Below, piece by piece: positions 21,901 to 33,032 of a stretch of DNA of 64,000 nt. Within the stretch, counting starts at the first letter, position 1. Each line of letters opens with the position of its first letter. Origin of the DNA: Paraspadella gotoi (Eukaryota > Chaetognatha); assembly GCA_051294375.1 (NCBI GenBank), contig CM119271.1, positions 7,193,632 through 7,257,631 on the forward strand, in the 5' to 3' direction. The notes under the pieces were generated by a model. That model made no database searches. It saw only the letters and a list, made by a program, of their open reading frames with translations, and was not told where the DNA came from. Both the position numbers and the translations under genes were made by a program.

Positions 21901-23613
21901 CCTGAATCGGTCAACGGGTTTCATTTGGGCGGGGAGGAGGAGTCCATTCACGTTGTAGTGACCATGAATGAAAACTGCGCCGACCCTACCAATGCCAAAA
22001 GCTTGGATTCTAAGCCGGAAACAGAGTGGAACGATTCACCAAGCATCGACGTCCAAGGTCTGTCCGTAGTGACGCACCCGAGTCTGTTTCTCAAGCTATC
22101 GGCTCTGAAGAACGACGCCCTCGACGAGACCATCTTGCTCACGGATGTCGTTTGCATGGGTCACTTCCTCTACATCCTGGTAGAGACGAGCATTCTCACG
22201 AGCAAGGAAGGAACGACGAACCGCCGCATTCGAAATAAAGTCAACCGAAGAATGCGAAAGAGAATAACTCTCCCTAATTGCGCGAAGAACTTACCCGAGG
22301 ATAAAGTGGAAAGAGTTCCGCCCAGTATCGTCGCCATTGCCGAAGAAGACGGTACCTCCGCCTCCGAGTCGGATGGTAAGGCTGATCTCGAAAAGCCCAA
22401 CCATCACAACGATTCCACTTCCAACCTTCCCGCGTGGATCAAACAAGAGCTGGAATCGTCGGAAGAAATAAGAAAGAATGGAAGAAAAAATGAGCCGGTG
22501 TCGACGCTGGCGCAATCTAAAGATAGTCAGTCCGAGTCCATGGACAACCTCTCCAGTGACGTTCATTCCAGCACCATGACGGAGCAAATGTCTCAAGAAT
22601 CCGAGGTCGTCGACGACGGTACCATGATTCAGGACGTAGAATACGGGGATTTATTTAATCCCGCTCAGTTCCCCAGCATCTACGCTACGGATGGTGCGGC
22701 ATTCAAAGATGCTTTGCCTCTCGGCGGTGATATTCTCTCGTCGAGTTCGGGCAGCGAAGTGGGCATCGCGACGGGCATTCGAGCGATGGCCAAGGATCAC
22801 TCTCGGACCAAAGTCGCTTTCAGCGATCACAAAGTCAAATCCAAGGAGAAGCAGACCCTTTTCGATCAAAAAGTCGAGGCCATGAACGATATCTACAAAT
22901 ATCCGAAACCGTCTAAAAAAACTCCAAGGCAGAACGCTAAAAACCCTTCGGAAAAGCCGTCGAAGGGCCTGCACCCAGGAGCTCATGCGAAGACAAAGCC
23001 GCCTTCCGTTCCTAGAGGGTCGGCCGGGAAGCCGACGACCGAGAGCAAAGAATCACGAAGCGGCGGCGGTGGCGGTGGCGGCGGCAAGCGAGACAACAAG
23101 CTCAGTCAAAGCTCAGAATCCCCGCCGATCTCGCGCAAGTTCTACCAGGAGATGGAGGAACGACTCGTTCGCGTGGAAGCGGAGAAGAAGGAGATGGAGG
23201 ATCGCCTCAAGCGGATCGAGGCGGAGAGGGCGTTGTCGGCGGCGACGGAGCGGGAGAACAACGAGCACAAACTCCGTCGAGCCAAAACGGTCGAAGAGTC
23301 GCTGCAGGAAGAGGTCGTCACGCTGAGGAACGAGCTCAAGGATCAGGCCAACGAGTGGGAACAAAAGCTCCTGCAGCTGCAATCGCAGCTGCAAGATCAG
23401 ATGCTGCGCTACCAGACGGAACAGCTGCGGATGGAGCGGGCGCGGCGTGTTGGGATGACGGACTCGACGCTGGGCGACAGCAGCAGCAGCGGCGAGCGAC
23501 CGGTTACCGTCGAAAGCGGGTACTCCACCGGAAAAAAGAGGCGTGGTCCCAATAGGGTCACTCCCGAAGCCGGCGCCAAGAACAAGGACAGCAGGGTATG
23601 CAGCGTTCAGTGA
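18982..23613 (+). CDS. NEK9: NIMA-related kinase 9, with N-terminal DUF4347-like domain
   Basis: One uninterrupted frame of 1543 codons. Residues about 1-150 are acidic and low in complexity. About 154-322 resemble DUF4347 (LLLISSRIKN, VESIAFIVPS, LHCATALTVDGNL, VPVGISKDINGS). The kinase spans about 337-597 with GKGAYG, the lysine in ILKEI, HRDLKTSN (about 460), DFGISK (about 480) and GTPYYISPE. RCC1-type repeats cover about 640-960 (FSWGRNHKGQLGVGD, YTWGTGAKGRLGHG, ACGHNEFNKLGLNN). Then come disorder with a conserved LPAWIKQELESSEE block, a poly-Gly run and a coiled coil at about 1386-1488. NEK9 is a mitotic kinase upstream of NEK6/7 in spindle and centrosome function. Human NEK9 is 979 residues with a short N-terminus, so this protein is much longer. 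The lack of introns contrasts with the neighbours. An upstream noncoding or coding exon is possible (acceptor-like aataacag at about 18890). Confidence 0.92.
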   Translation: MDKDADALFEERGTEGSDVSSAVDPADNDAERVSYPATIKDDGDGDVSRVTETPPARYTPVDKFPRSDSDELEDKGRDDDDEENIKHQTDEIPTALSEKSSPSPGSIPEPSPEEVVEAAVNALGTLERPSLTPSVDDGQSDVDGGDVDDGPPPRLLLISSRIKNISSIQSAMLANVFRVTFKHDLGPDEILSLIAEQLGTTKVESIAFIVPSTTTTIQVYGKEDSCFLTKESILEVKSLRGFFEMLARNHLDSSWVNARLDFLHCATALTVDGNLIAEEIRSLVNVPVGISKDINGSDISYNRIGDETREAAQVGDLYFNVTMLRSWSAHQQSLSGFEKIRAVGKGAYGTAVLYRKKDDDSLVILKEINMCDLNAGERQMALNEVRVLAMLDHPNIIGYYDTFEEDGTMMIEMEYADGGTLAQFLSTLEEAGPMSEKEILAMYSQIVGAIRHMHEHKILHRDLKTSNIFMTKEGIIKVGDFGISKMMTTNGASTVLGTPYYISPEICEGKAYNEKSDIWSLGCILYEMACLQKTFEGSNLPALVNKIVKGQFAPIKGEYSQGFRTLIRDMLQKDPEFRPTATDLLYLRIPELQIPYLDPVTDGEDDLTQSASESGGSSGVTKKKQTRSELYCIDMGSLWLTGIELPQRISVRELSSGSNHCVIVSSEHLVFSWGRNHKGQLGVGDLDDRVNPTQVEALRGKTIVRGACGSNFSVFISDNGIVMTCGDGTTGCLGHGDWNCITKPKLIEAILSVDVTALACGPHHVAVIGSNGEIYTWGTGAKGRLGHGTEEDKSTPNQITVEEPVLIKDVFCGVDGTMFLTDAGAVFACGHNEFNKLGLNNRQGFLMTLKQIFNQREVEGSLKPICVRSLMRHRVENISMGPKHSAVLDDRGTIVTLGNNEYAQLGLGNTKPQSYPTAVRGLSSKMMTDVYCEQSFTIGWTTEELFFWGGKPKSRKGQLKSSQSTSFEPPTPVPESVNGFHLGGEEESIHVVVTMNENCADPTNAKSLDSKPETEWNDSPSIDVQGLSVVTHPSLFLKLSALKNDALDETILLTDVVCMGHFLYILVETSILTSKEGTTNRRIRNKVNRRMRKRITLPNCAKNLPEDKVERVPPSIVAIAEEDGTSASESDGKADLEKPNHHNDSTSNLPAWIKQELESSEEIRKNGRKNEPVSTLAQSKDSQSESMDNLSSDVHSSTMTEQMSQESEVVDDGTMIQDVEYGDLFNPAQFPSIYATDGAAFKDALPLGGDILSSSSGSEVGIATGIRAMAKDHSRTKVAFSDHKVKSKEKQTLFDQKVEAMNDIYKYPKPSKKTPRQNAKNPSEKPSKGLHPGAHAKTKPPSVPRGSAGKPTTESKESRSGGGGGGGGKRDNKLSQSSESPPISRKFYQEMEERLVRVEAEKKEMEDRLKRIEAERALSAATERENNEHKLRRAKTVEESLQEEVVTLRNELKDQANEWEQKLLQLQSQLQDQMLRYQTEQLRMERARRVGMTDSTLGDSSSSGERPVTVESGYSTGKKRRGPNRVTPEAGAKNKDSRVCSVQ

Positions 23614-23817
23614 AAAAAAAAGACTTTTTTGGGGGGGGGGTTAAAATCTTACGGACAAGGTTTTCGCGCGCACAATGTTGACTTTTTTTACAAACGTATT
23701 ACCCACCTAATTGTTAAAGAATATTAAACCAGAAGTAATTTTATTTCACAAGGATAAAACATTAATGTGTTATGAAGTTTTGTTTTTCCTATTATCAGGG
23801 CGTTTCTTTAACTTACA

Positions 23818-23823
23818 AATAAA
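23818..23823 (+). terminator. Probable polyadenylation signal of NEK9
   Basis: AATAAA about 205 bases after the NEK9 stop; ATTAAA near 23722 is an alternative. Confidence 0.45.
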
Positions 23824-24255
23824 ATATATATGCCAACCAGTAAAGGTTTTGTTTTCATTAATACCAAAATCAGTATTTATCTAATTGATTTGTTAAGAAT
23901 ATTTTTATATATATATTTTCTTTATTACGATACATATTGGTTAATGGTCATTGTCGAGACATCATTTTTCCTGAAATTTTTTCCTCTTTTTTAATAACAC
24001 CCAATTTCTAAATTGTTTAATATATTGTTAAAATGGTTGCATCTTGAAAGGAGCCCGGAATCTTCAAACAATGTAAGAATCAAGTTGGGAAAATAACCAG
24101 GATAAAATACCAGAAGTGCGAATCTTATACAGATTCGACTGTAATGTCTTTCAGATCTTATACGTGACTAAAACGTTCACACTACTCATGTCTATGTAAA
24201 TTAAGAACTGAAACGCAGTCACTCAGTTGCACATTCAAATATCTAAAAAAAAATT

Positions 24256-24290
<35 letters not shown>

Positions 24291-25025
24291 AATAAAAAGC
24301 CCCATGTAACCATCTTCAACCGCTTCCTTTTTAATCGAAAGCTATATTTATTCATAATATTTATTTAAAAATATGGAGGAAATTTATAAAATCTCAGTAT
24401 TATTTATTATAACAAACCTACCATTGTAGGTTTTTATTTGATAACTTTGTTTGTGTTGTTATCATCTCACAAAGAAATACGAATATACTAGTCACTGACT
24501 TAGCTTTGCCATCGTTGTACATTATTTTTTTTCCGCCCGTACTTTGTACACGTAGTTAATTAACAACACAATGTTTCCGTTTTTCGCTTTGTCCTCGAAT
24601 TGATCAGCACGCTCCAGATGATTCTATTAATAAATAAACGAATATAATTGAAAAAAAAAACAACAGATAAAACAAAAAAAACAAAAAACGAATAATCTCT
24701 CAGCTCAAGTGACTCATGTGATTATGAGTGAATCAGTCGCGAACGAAGATCACAATCGCGCGCACTTTCTTCGCCGGCCGCTTCGATGCGTTAATGGATC
24801 GCCTCGGCCGAAAGAGGGGGCACTTTCGACCACAAGGACTCATCACTCTCGAGGGCAAGCCTCCATGACTCTTCGTGATCCGTTTCTCGGTAAATATCCT
24901 TTCGGGTCTTTCGTAACTGAGAGCCCGTTTCTGTGTCCAGACCAAAAGGAAAAGTTTGGGAGTCGCTGGCCACATTTTACACCATATTCCCACAACTCCC
25001 CCGGGGGCATACTTCATCGGCAAAA

Positions 25026-25028
<3 letters not shown>

Positions 25029-25061
<33 letters not shown>

Positions 25062-25072
25062 GCTTCTCCTCT

Positions 25073-25115
<43 letters not shown>
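25029..25115. repeat. CT-rich microsatellite pair
   Basis: Two runs of TC/CT (about 25029-25056 and 25079-25115) separated by an imperfect pyrimidine stretch, upstream of profilin. Confidence 0.95.
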
Positions 25116-25118
<3 letters not shown>

Positions 25119-25630
25119 GCCCCCCTTCGCCCGCCTTTCTCGTTCTTTCGATTTTCTGGCCATAATGAAGACGACGACGATGATGACGACGATGAAGCAT
25201 CGCTCGGAGGATGAGGAAGATGAAGATCTCCTCCGCGAATCGTCTAACCATCCCAAGTTCGACATTCTGCAGTGAAGCCGGTCCTCCACTCCGGTTTGAA
25301 AAGGATCGATGGAGAGCCGGGGGGGGGGAGAAAATGGGATTGTGTGAAAACATCAATCAACGTCGAACCAATCAGGGCGCACTTTTGAATTTTTTTTTTT
25401 TTTCGCGCGCGCGACCGGAGTGAATGCTCGTCGATCGCTTCGTCGAGATAAAAATCGTCCGAGGAAGACTCCGTTCTCCTCCAAACCGTAGTGGTTCTGG
25501 CTTACAAGCCTCGAAAAAGTTTTCACCTAGGCGATATTTGGTGCACACACGCCGTCGTAGATTGTTGGCCTTTCTATCTCTCTCTCTCCCTCTGACCAAA
25601 AATTTACTTTTAAACTCTTTGCCGAAGGTA

Positions 25631-25761
<131 letters not shown>

Positions 25762-25874
25762 TCTCGAGGAGAAGGAGGCCCGTCGCGCATCTCAACTCTT
25801 GATAAACGAATCAGCGATTCCATTAAAAGAAACAACTTTCCTTCGTCCCTTTAAAAATAATAACAACAACAATA

Positions 25875-25991
25875 ATGTCGTGGAACAATTACGTCGACTA
25901 CCTCGTAGGATCCGGCGTCGTTCCTCAGGCGGCAATTTTTGGCGCTCTCGACGGCGCCGTTTGGGCAAAGAGCGCCGAACTCGACGTAAGT

Positions 25992-26054
<63 letters not shown>

Positions 26055-27823
26055 TTCTCACACACACACATTTTTGCCGGCTCCCGGTTTTTCGAAATTC
26101 GGGGAAAAAACACATGTTCTGTTCTTTCGATGATGTAAAAAATACTATGTATAAATCTATTTTCTTATTCTTAGAGAGTACTGATGTCAGATCTATTGTT
26201 TTAAGACAGAACATGGAAGAGCTTTAGTTCAATTCATATAATTAGAATAAAACAACCGTGATTACTTCAAATTGATAAGATATAAAATACTACCTAGACA
26301 TGAATTACGGCTTTTTCAAACTGCGTAAATGTTTTAAAACGATGGACGAATAATGATTCTAGACAATCCATCCATTCCTTAGCATTTGTACGAGAACACG
26401 CGTTCAAGTTTGATCAGGAACTAAATTTATCATTACAGTCCTTACATTGATTATTCTTCGTGCAGTTACGTACGGACGAGATAAATTTCATCAAAGACGG
26501 TTTCGAACAGTTGACTCAAGGAAAGGACAGCGTTTTTGCGGCTACAGGTACAAAAAACCGAGAAGAGAGTTCGAAATTGGATTTTTTTTCGGCGTCGTTT
26601 TAGTTTTAGCGCCCTAGAAAATCTCTTGTTGGAAAACACTTGTTTCTTCTACTACCCTGTCTCTTTAAATGCAGTTGGGCATTGAAAACAGGACGTAGCA
26701 AATTATAATTAGACATTAAAGAATTGAGCCGTTAAAAAAGGGCCACGAGGATTTGCCCTCGACTTGGACCAAGTCTTGGTCGTCATTCTTAGTGAATTAA
26801 AATGTTGTAGTAAGTGGGATTTTTTTTTTGGTTATCCCGCGTGCGTGTAAATTCTGGTTGTTGATAAACATTCGTGGTAGATTGTTCGAGTCAAAAAAAT
26901 GTTTTGATTCTAAAAACGGGAAGAGTAAGAGAGAACAAAAAAAAATGAGAGAATGATATATTCAAGATATTTCAAGAAGTATATCGATTTATAAACTATA
27001 AAGTATAAAGGGTATATATATAATTTATATATATCTTATTTTCCGCTCATCGATGAAAATTCGAGCAGAAAATATCAACATTGTTATATATATTCTTTTA
27101 AGATACATAAGCCTGCCTGAATAGGTTTATAATAATGGGAAAATGTACGGCTACCAGTTTAGTTGTCGCAAAGATTACAAGCAATAAAGTTTCAATATGC
27201 AACCGATTAACAAATGTATATTGTATATTATACAATGTATAAGGGAACCGTGATGTCGTAAAATTGTAATGTTCATTTGTTCAACGTTAGGCATTAAAAT
27301 TGGCGGAGAGAAGTTCATCGCCCTTCGATCGGATAAGATCGAGAAAAACGGACCCGACGCCATCTACACGACGATCGTGAGAAAAGGAAACAATGGAGCA
27401 TCCATCGCTAGAGTTAAAAATTGTGAGTCAAAAGAACATTTTTTGAAGTTCCGATTAAATCACGAAAAAATCGTTGGAATAGCAATTTTTATTTTTATTA
27501 TTGAACATGTTTCGACTCTTAGTGGTACATGAAGACTCGTACCACTAAGAGTCGAAACATGTTCAATAATAAAAATAAAAATTGCTATTCCAACGATTTT
27601 TTAGTTTCATCTCTAAACTATTTTAAATAGCAAAAAGAAAGTCAAAATACAATGAAAAAAAGATAGTAGCTACGAATAATCATTAAATCCTATACTTTTT
27701 ATCACTCTCTTTATCTCCCAATTTCCAGGCATCATCCTCGGCTTATACACAGAACCGATACAGCCCAACGCATGCAATACCGTCGTCATGACGTGCGCCG
27801 AATACTTAGCCGCAAATCTTTGA
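25875..27823 (+). CDS. Profilin
   Basis: Four exons: 25875-25985, 26466-26547, 27291-27422, 27729-27823; phases fit and give 139 residues, the usual profilin size. It starts MSWNNYVDYLVGSG, the signature N-terminal helix, then IFGALDGAVWAKSAEL. The C-terminal half has the expected strand and helix order (GIKIGGEKFIALRSDK, CIILGLYTEPIQPNACNTVV) and ends AEYLAANL. Profilin binds monomeric actin and poly-proline ligands and feeds formin-driven filament growth in the cytoplasm. Intron 1 begins with a (CT)n run and intron 3 contains a perfect 64-bp inverted repeat. The text is closer to non-vertebrate profilins, but the exact subgroup is not assigned. Confidence 0.93.
25993..26051. repeat. (CT)n microsatellite in profilin intron 1
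   Basis: About 29 CT units starting eight bases after the first profilin exon, directly behind the splice donor gtaagtg. Confidence 0.97.
27465..27602. repeat. Perfect 64-bp inverted repeat in profilin intron 3
   Basis: Arms 27465-27528 and 27539-27602 are exact reverse complements around a ten-base spacer (atgaagactc). The RNA would form a long uninterrupted hairpin. No coding content. A recent foldback insertion or a hairpin-RNA source are both possible. Confidence 0.95.
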
Positions 27824-28883
27824 TTTATTTTCACTACATTAACTATTTCCAGCTTCGCCAGGCGAAAATATTATGTCAAAAGCTCTACTGACGGATTGAA
27901 ACGGTAGTTTGGTTTTTTTTGCATCTTAATATTTTATCCTCGCGGAGCGTATTTAATATTTATTTGTTTTTCTGTCCGAATATTTTTTTTTCTCGCGCGC
28001 GATTAATGTTTTTTTTTTTGCAAATATTCGCTCTCGATTTTTAATCGTTGGCGTCTGTTGTTTGTATTAACTTCTTTGGCGATTCTCGCCCAAATTAGGA
28101 TCATTGATTGTAAAAAATGTGTTTTTATTTTATTTTCTGTACAGAAAATTATAAATAGAGAGGGTCTAGGAAAAAGAGATAGTGCTGAAACGTTAGATAT
28201 TAGTATTTGAAAATGTTTTTTTTTGTGGCAAAAACCGTTATTGTAAAACAACCTCGACAATGCTCTGGAAAACGTAATATTTTTTTCTTCCAAAGATTTA
28301 ATCATGAATCATTTCCATCCTGAATTCTTGCCCATCTTCGATCATCTGCAAATATTTGTTCTCCTTATGATTCGTCTATCTGGAGATTCTTAAACTTTCT
28401 GGTAGGAAATCAGAAACACAGGATGCGTCTGTTATTCGAGGGCAGGCACGAACTCTGCGCAATCGGGTTTCGATAAACAACGAAAAATATTTTTTTTCGC
28501 TTTCTCGCGAAATTTAATGTCGACTCTTGAAAACAACAACGACGATGAATGCTAAAAAGACGAATGACAATTCCATGTACATAATATTCAAAAGAAAGCT
28601 AGCAAATGCATGATTTTATTTACAAGCAGTTTCAAGAACATTACATATTATAAAATTTTTTTTAAATGATAAAGAATTATCCGTTCATTCAATAAATACT
28701 AATCTATATATGACTAATAGTCATTGATAAAGAAAATGTCATATTCAACTTAGTTTTTAGCGTTAAATGAAGTCAATTTCGGATCTTATTAACTTATGAA
28801 AAAAGAGGCCAAATTCAATGATAAATAAATCATATTCAAGTAAACGAATCCCCGCGAAAATTTAAATCTAATCAAATCTCGAG
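27824..28883. other. Convergent 3' intergenic region
   Basis: Profilin (plus) and the coiled-coil gene (minus) end towards each other here. AT-rich, with several T and A runs. I found no gene, no clear repeat and no unambiguous polyadenylation signal. Confidence 0.5.
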
Positions 28884-31800
28884 TCACTGGTGAGCGTGGA
28901 GCGACTCCAACGCCGCCACCTCCGCCGCATCCTTTCCAAGATCTTGGCGTCGCCTCTCAAAGTCGATGGCGTTCTGCAGCTGGAAGAGCTCCTCGCACTT
29001 TCCCACGAACATCCGCCTCAGGTCGGTGTTCCTCACCATCAGATCGTGGATACGAGTCTGGTACTTTTCGTCCACCTCGCCAACCATCTCGTGGAAGTGC
29101 TCTTCGAAGCCTGACATTTTTAAAGGACAAATTAATAAATAACTACTAATTCAAAAAAATTTGTTAAAAACAGAATGAGATTTCAAGTAAGTCGCCAAAG
29201 GCAAACATAAACAGTCTTAACTTAGCCGTTCTGAGTAACAAGGACCAACAATAACCCATTATAAACTAAAGATCTAATTCTTAAGGCTAAAATTGATGAG
29301 CGTTTGTCTTTAGAGTTCCATTGTTTTATTTAAATGTTTGTTTATGTTTTTTGTTAATTTATCGACTCTCCAATCCCGATTCCGCGTTTCTCACCTATCA
29401 GCTTGACCTCCGCCTTTGCCAGGGAGCTCTGGCAGTTTTCCAACTCTTTGGTGGCGATCTCGTACTTGACCTTCAGATCTTCCATCTCCGTCTGGACGTC
29501 CTTCAGTTCTTCCAGCGCCTTTTTTAGCCGCTCGATGTCGGCGGCGGCGCTGGAGAACCGGCGCGTGATCGCCTCCATATCCCGCTTGTGTTCGCGAGTC
29601 ATGAGCTGGATCTGCTTCTGGTGCTCCTTGATCAGCGAGGCCTTCTCCGCCGTCTTCTCCGTCAGCATCTTGGCGCGGAGCTCGTGCAGCGCCGCGTCCA
29701 GCTCTTCCTGGTGCCGCATTTTGAGATCCTCCTCCCACTTGCGCCACTTCTCGTCCATGTCCGCCTTTTATTTGAGGGGGGGTGTTGGGGGAAAAGTTGA
29801 GGGTGAAAAGTGCGGCTGTAAGTTTTGAGACGGGCAATTAGGTTGTTTTTTTTTTTTTTATGTTAGTCGATCTTATCGCGTTCCGAGAAGATTATTTAAT
29901 TAAAATAAGCGTTAACATTGGAAAAACATTATCCTTTTGTTCCTTTGTTTTCTTATTGAGAAGGCGAGACTAGACAAAGAGAGGTTATAGCCTAAACGTG
30001 ATTTCATGCCTTCGAAAATTCAACTGAAAAACAAAACGGAAAACTTTTGAAGAAAAAGGTTTTTTTTTGAAGAAACAAGAACGGTAATTCCAATGTGTTG
30101 CGCCGCAGCGACTTTATTTTCACGTATATTTCCCTTTGATCACATGATATAATTTTTGAGGTTGTTTTCTGTCTTAACAAATAAACAAATTATATGCATT
30201 TTTAACATAAGTGGGACAGACATACTGACCGACCGACAGACCGACCGAAAAGTTTCTTATAGAGTTGCTCCGCGAGTACTCGCGGCGCTACTAAAAAAAG
30301 ATTTTAAAATTATCTCTGCTGTCAGTTCTGAAAAACAATATAAACATTTGTTTTATTGTGAGACAAAAACGAGGAGATTCCGTCGGTTAAATTTCCGAAT
30401 CATTTCGATGTTTCGTCCGTATGACACATGCTTACTATTAGCGTCCTTATCGGTGTTCAAAGGGATATATATATCAGCATCAAAAAACGAAAAAAAAGGG
30501 GGCACAATCCCATAATCTTATCAAAACCCCGATTTCGCCAGGAGGAGCATCTCCCAATCAATCTCCCCTTAAAACTTTCTCCGCTAAACCACCCAACCCA
30601 TCCCAAAACCTCTCACGCGCCAACCCCCGAACCTTCAACTCGGCCTTGTAATTGTCGAAGGCGCTCTGGAGGAACTCCAACTCTCCCCTCAGGCGAGACG
30701 TCGTCGCCTCTGCGGCCTCGCGCTGGGCGGCCATCTCGTCCTCGTGGGCGCGGCCCGTCCGTTTCATCTCCTCGTCGTGTTCCGTCAACAAATCCATGAG
30801 ACGCTGTTGATGTCGACTCTCCGCTTCCTTCTCTTTCTCCTCCGCGCGCTGGCGGAGGCTCTTGGCGGTGTTCTTGTGGGCGAGGCGTTCCTCTTCGAGA
30901 TAGAGGTTGAGATCGGCCACCTTTGGATATTTGGGGGGGAGTTTGTTAGTTGTTGTTTACATATGGTTTTAATAACCCAGGATTTTGTTGTTTTTAAATC
31001 CATTTTGCGATAGTTTGTGATGTCAACATCACTCAACATGTATTTTCCATTTTTTTAAATTTCAGCGACCAAAAACATTAAACAATATACATATCAAGTG
31101 TGTGTGTGTGTGTGTGTGCAAATCCCTGTATCATCGTAGATTGTCACAAAAAAAAATGCTATTCATTATAAAAATAAAAATAACAATAATAACAAAAACT
31201 CCGACCTGCTGCTTCAACTGCGCTATGAGCGCATCTTGCACGACGATGGCCAACATCTTCCTCGCCTTCGTCCCCGCCTTGATCATCTCGGCTACGGCCT
31301 CGTACTCGCTAGCCAGGAATGCCAGAATCTCGGGGACGTTCTTGAAGGTGGACATGTTGATGGAGAGGAACTTGTGGCCGGGGCCCTAAGTTTGTGGGAG
31401 AGCGGGATTTAGGAAAACCAACTAATTGTCATTACTTGATAAATCTATAAAACTCACAACGGTCATTGGTCTTCACTTGCAGACTACATCAGTGAATCCC
31501 TTCAATCAGTCTTCACCAGATGCAGACCTCATTCCTTTTTATTAAGTCTTAACCAGATGCAGACTGTCTCCCTTATTAATCACACATAATAATCAGTCAT
31601 CACCTGATGCAGACTGTATCCCCTCATCTTCAACTCGAGCACGATGTGCGAAATATCGACATCAGATTCTGCGCCGCGAAAGATGACGTCACCGATGCCG
31701 GACCTCAGCGGGATCATCATGGTGGGCGTGGGCGTCGGGGACGCCAACCCGTCACCGCGACTCTTTCGCCCAGCGCCGCCGCCGACGCCGCGGCTGCTTC

Positions 31801-33032
31801 GCGCCTCCAGCGTCGCCGACTGCTTTCCCAAGCCTCCTCCTCCCTCCCATCGCTTGGTCAAGCCGTCGCTGGCTTCGGCTCCGGATTTGGTGACGCTGAA
31901 GAGGCTTTGGGTGCGGCGGAGTCGGAGGCGCTCCTCGCCCTCTATCTTGATGACGTCGTCGAGAATGTCGTGATAAAGATCGAGGTCTTGTTTGGCGATG
32001 CTCTGTTTCGTGGTTTAGGGTGGAAAAAAGAAAAAAAAGAAAAAAAATAAAAACGAAAAATGAAAGAAATAAAATGAAAAGAAAATGAAAAAAAAAGTGG
32101 AAAGAAAGAGAAGAGGAAGTAAAAAGTAAAGTAAAGAGAAGGTGAAAAGAGAAGAGAAAAGGTGAAAAGAAAATGAAAAAAAAAGTGGAAAAAAATAGAA
32201 GAGAAAGTAAAAAGTAAAGTAAAGAGAAGGTGAAAGGAGAAAAGAAAAGGTGAAAAGAAAAGACAAGACAAGAAAATAATATATTGAGGAGGAAGATGGT
32301 TGTAAAAAAGAAAAAAAAAAAGAAAAAATTGTTTCATGTCAGCCTCGAATTATATTGAAATATAGTTGAAATATATATTGTGGACTAGTAACTCTAATAC
32401 GTATCTACAAACAAAACGGCAAATGACGCGTTAATTAACAACATTGTACATAATCCGTCATATCAACTAAATCAATCAATCCGATCATATAAATCAAATC
32501 AATCCATCACTAAGACCCTAACCTCGGACGGCGTTTTCAGCGACTGAAAGATTCCGAGATCGAGCTGATCCGAATCTTCGTCGGCGCCGCCGCCGTCGCC
32601 CTCCGCCGTACCAGGGATCGGCGGGAGACCCCTGACAGACCGGCGCAGATTGGCCGACGTGACTCCGCCCGCCATCGTCTCTGAAGTCAGTTCCATCACG
32701 GCGTTACCGGCGCCGTTACGAGTGTAGCGGAAACCGTTGCCGAGATTCTTGGAAAATGCGCCGCTAGCGGTGGCGCCTTCATTTGCGAGCAACTTGGCAC
32801 GCCGCTTTACCCGAGGCTTTACTGCCGGCGTCCTATGGATCACGACTCGGTTTTCTTCGACGGCGTCGCCACGGGTGGTCGGCCTGTCGCGACGCCGGCC
32901 CGACGACGCCGCCGAGAGCGTCGCCGAGTCTTCGCGATAAGGGTAGGCGGGATTGTCGGGTCCTAAAGGCGGAACGCGTTGACGGACTATGCCGTCCGTC
33001 TCGTACCCCGACCACTGGTTTACGGCCAACAT
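28884..33032 (-). CDS. Coiled-coil protein of unknown family
   Basis: Six exons: 33032-32523, 32002-31604, 31385-31206, 30920-30633, 29764-29395, 29110-28884; phases fit and give 657 residues. Residues 1-170 are disordered and rich in Arg, Pro and Gly (MLAVNQWSGYETDG). About 171-300 mix charged helix (IAKQDLDLYHDILDDVIK) with a Gly/Ser-rich linker. A small helical block follows (VPEILAFLASEYEAVAEMI), then roughly 290 residues of nearly continuous coiled coil (EEKEKEAESRHQQRLMDLL, EEMKRTGRAHEDEMAAQ, MEDLKVKYEIATKELEN), ending with a conserved-looking FHEMVGEVDEKYQTRIHDLM and LRRMFVGKCEELFQ. No catalytic motif or membrane segment. The composition resembles ciliary or cytoskeletal scaffold proteins, but I do not recognise the family. 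The Met at 33032 is chosen over 33131, whose leader looks like untranslated sequence. Confidence 0.8.
31099..31118. repeat. (GT)n microsatellite
   Basis: Ten GT units in an intron of the coiled-coil gene. Confidence 0.95.
31470..31622. repeat. Tandem copies of an exon-intron junction
   Basis: Four diverged units of about 40-55 bases share an agatgcagac core (31470, 31510, 31548 and the real junction at 31601). On the minus strand each resembles the true exon 2 end plus its splice donor (ctgcat-c/t-g followed by gtgaag, gttaag or gtgatg). Confidence 0.75.
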
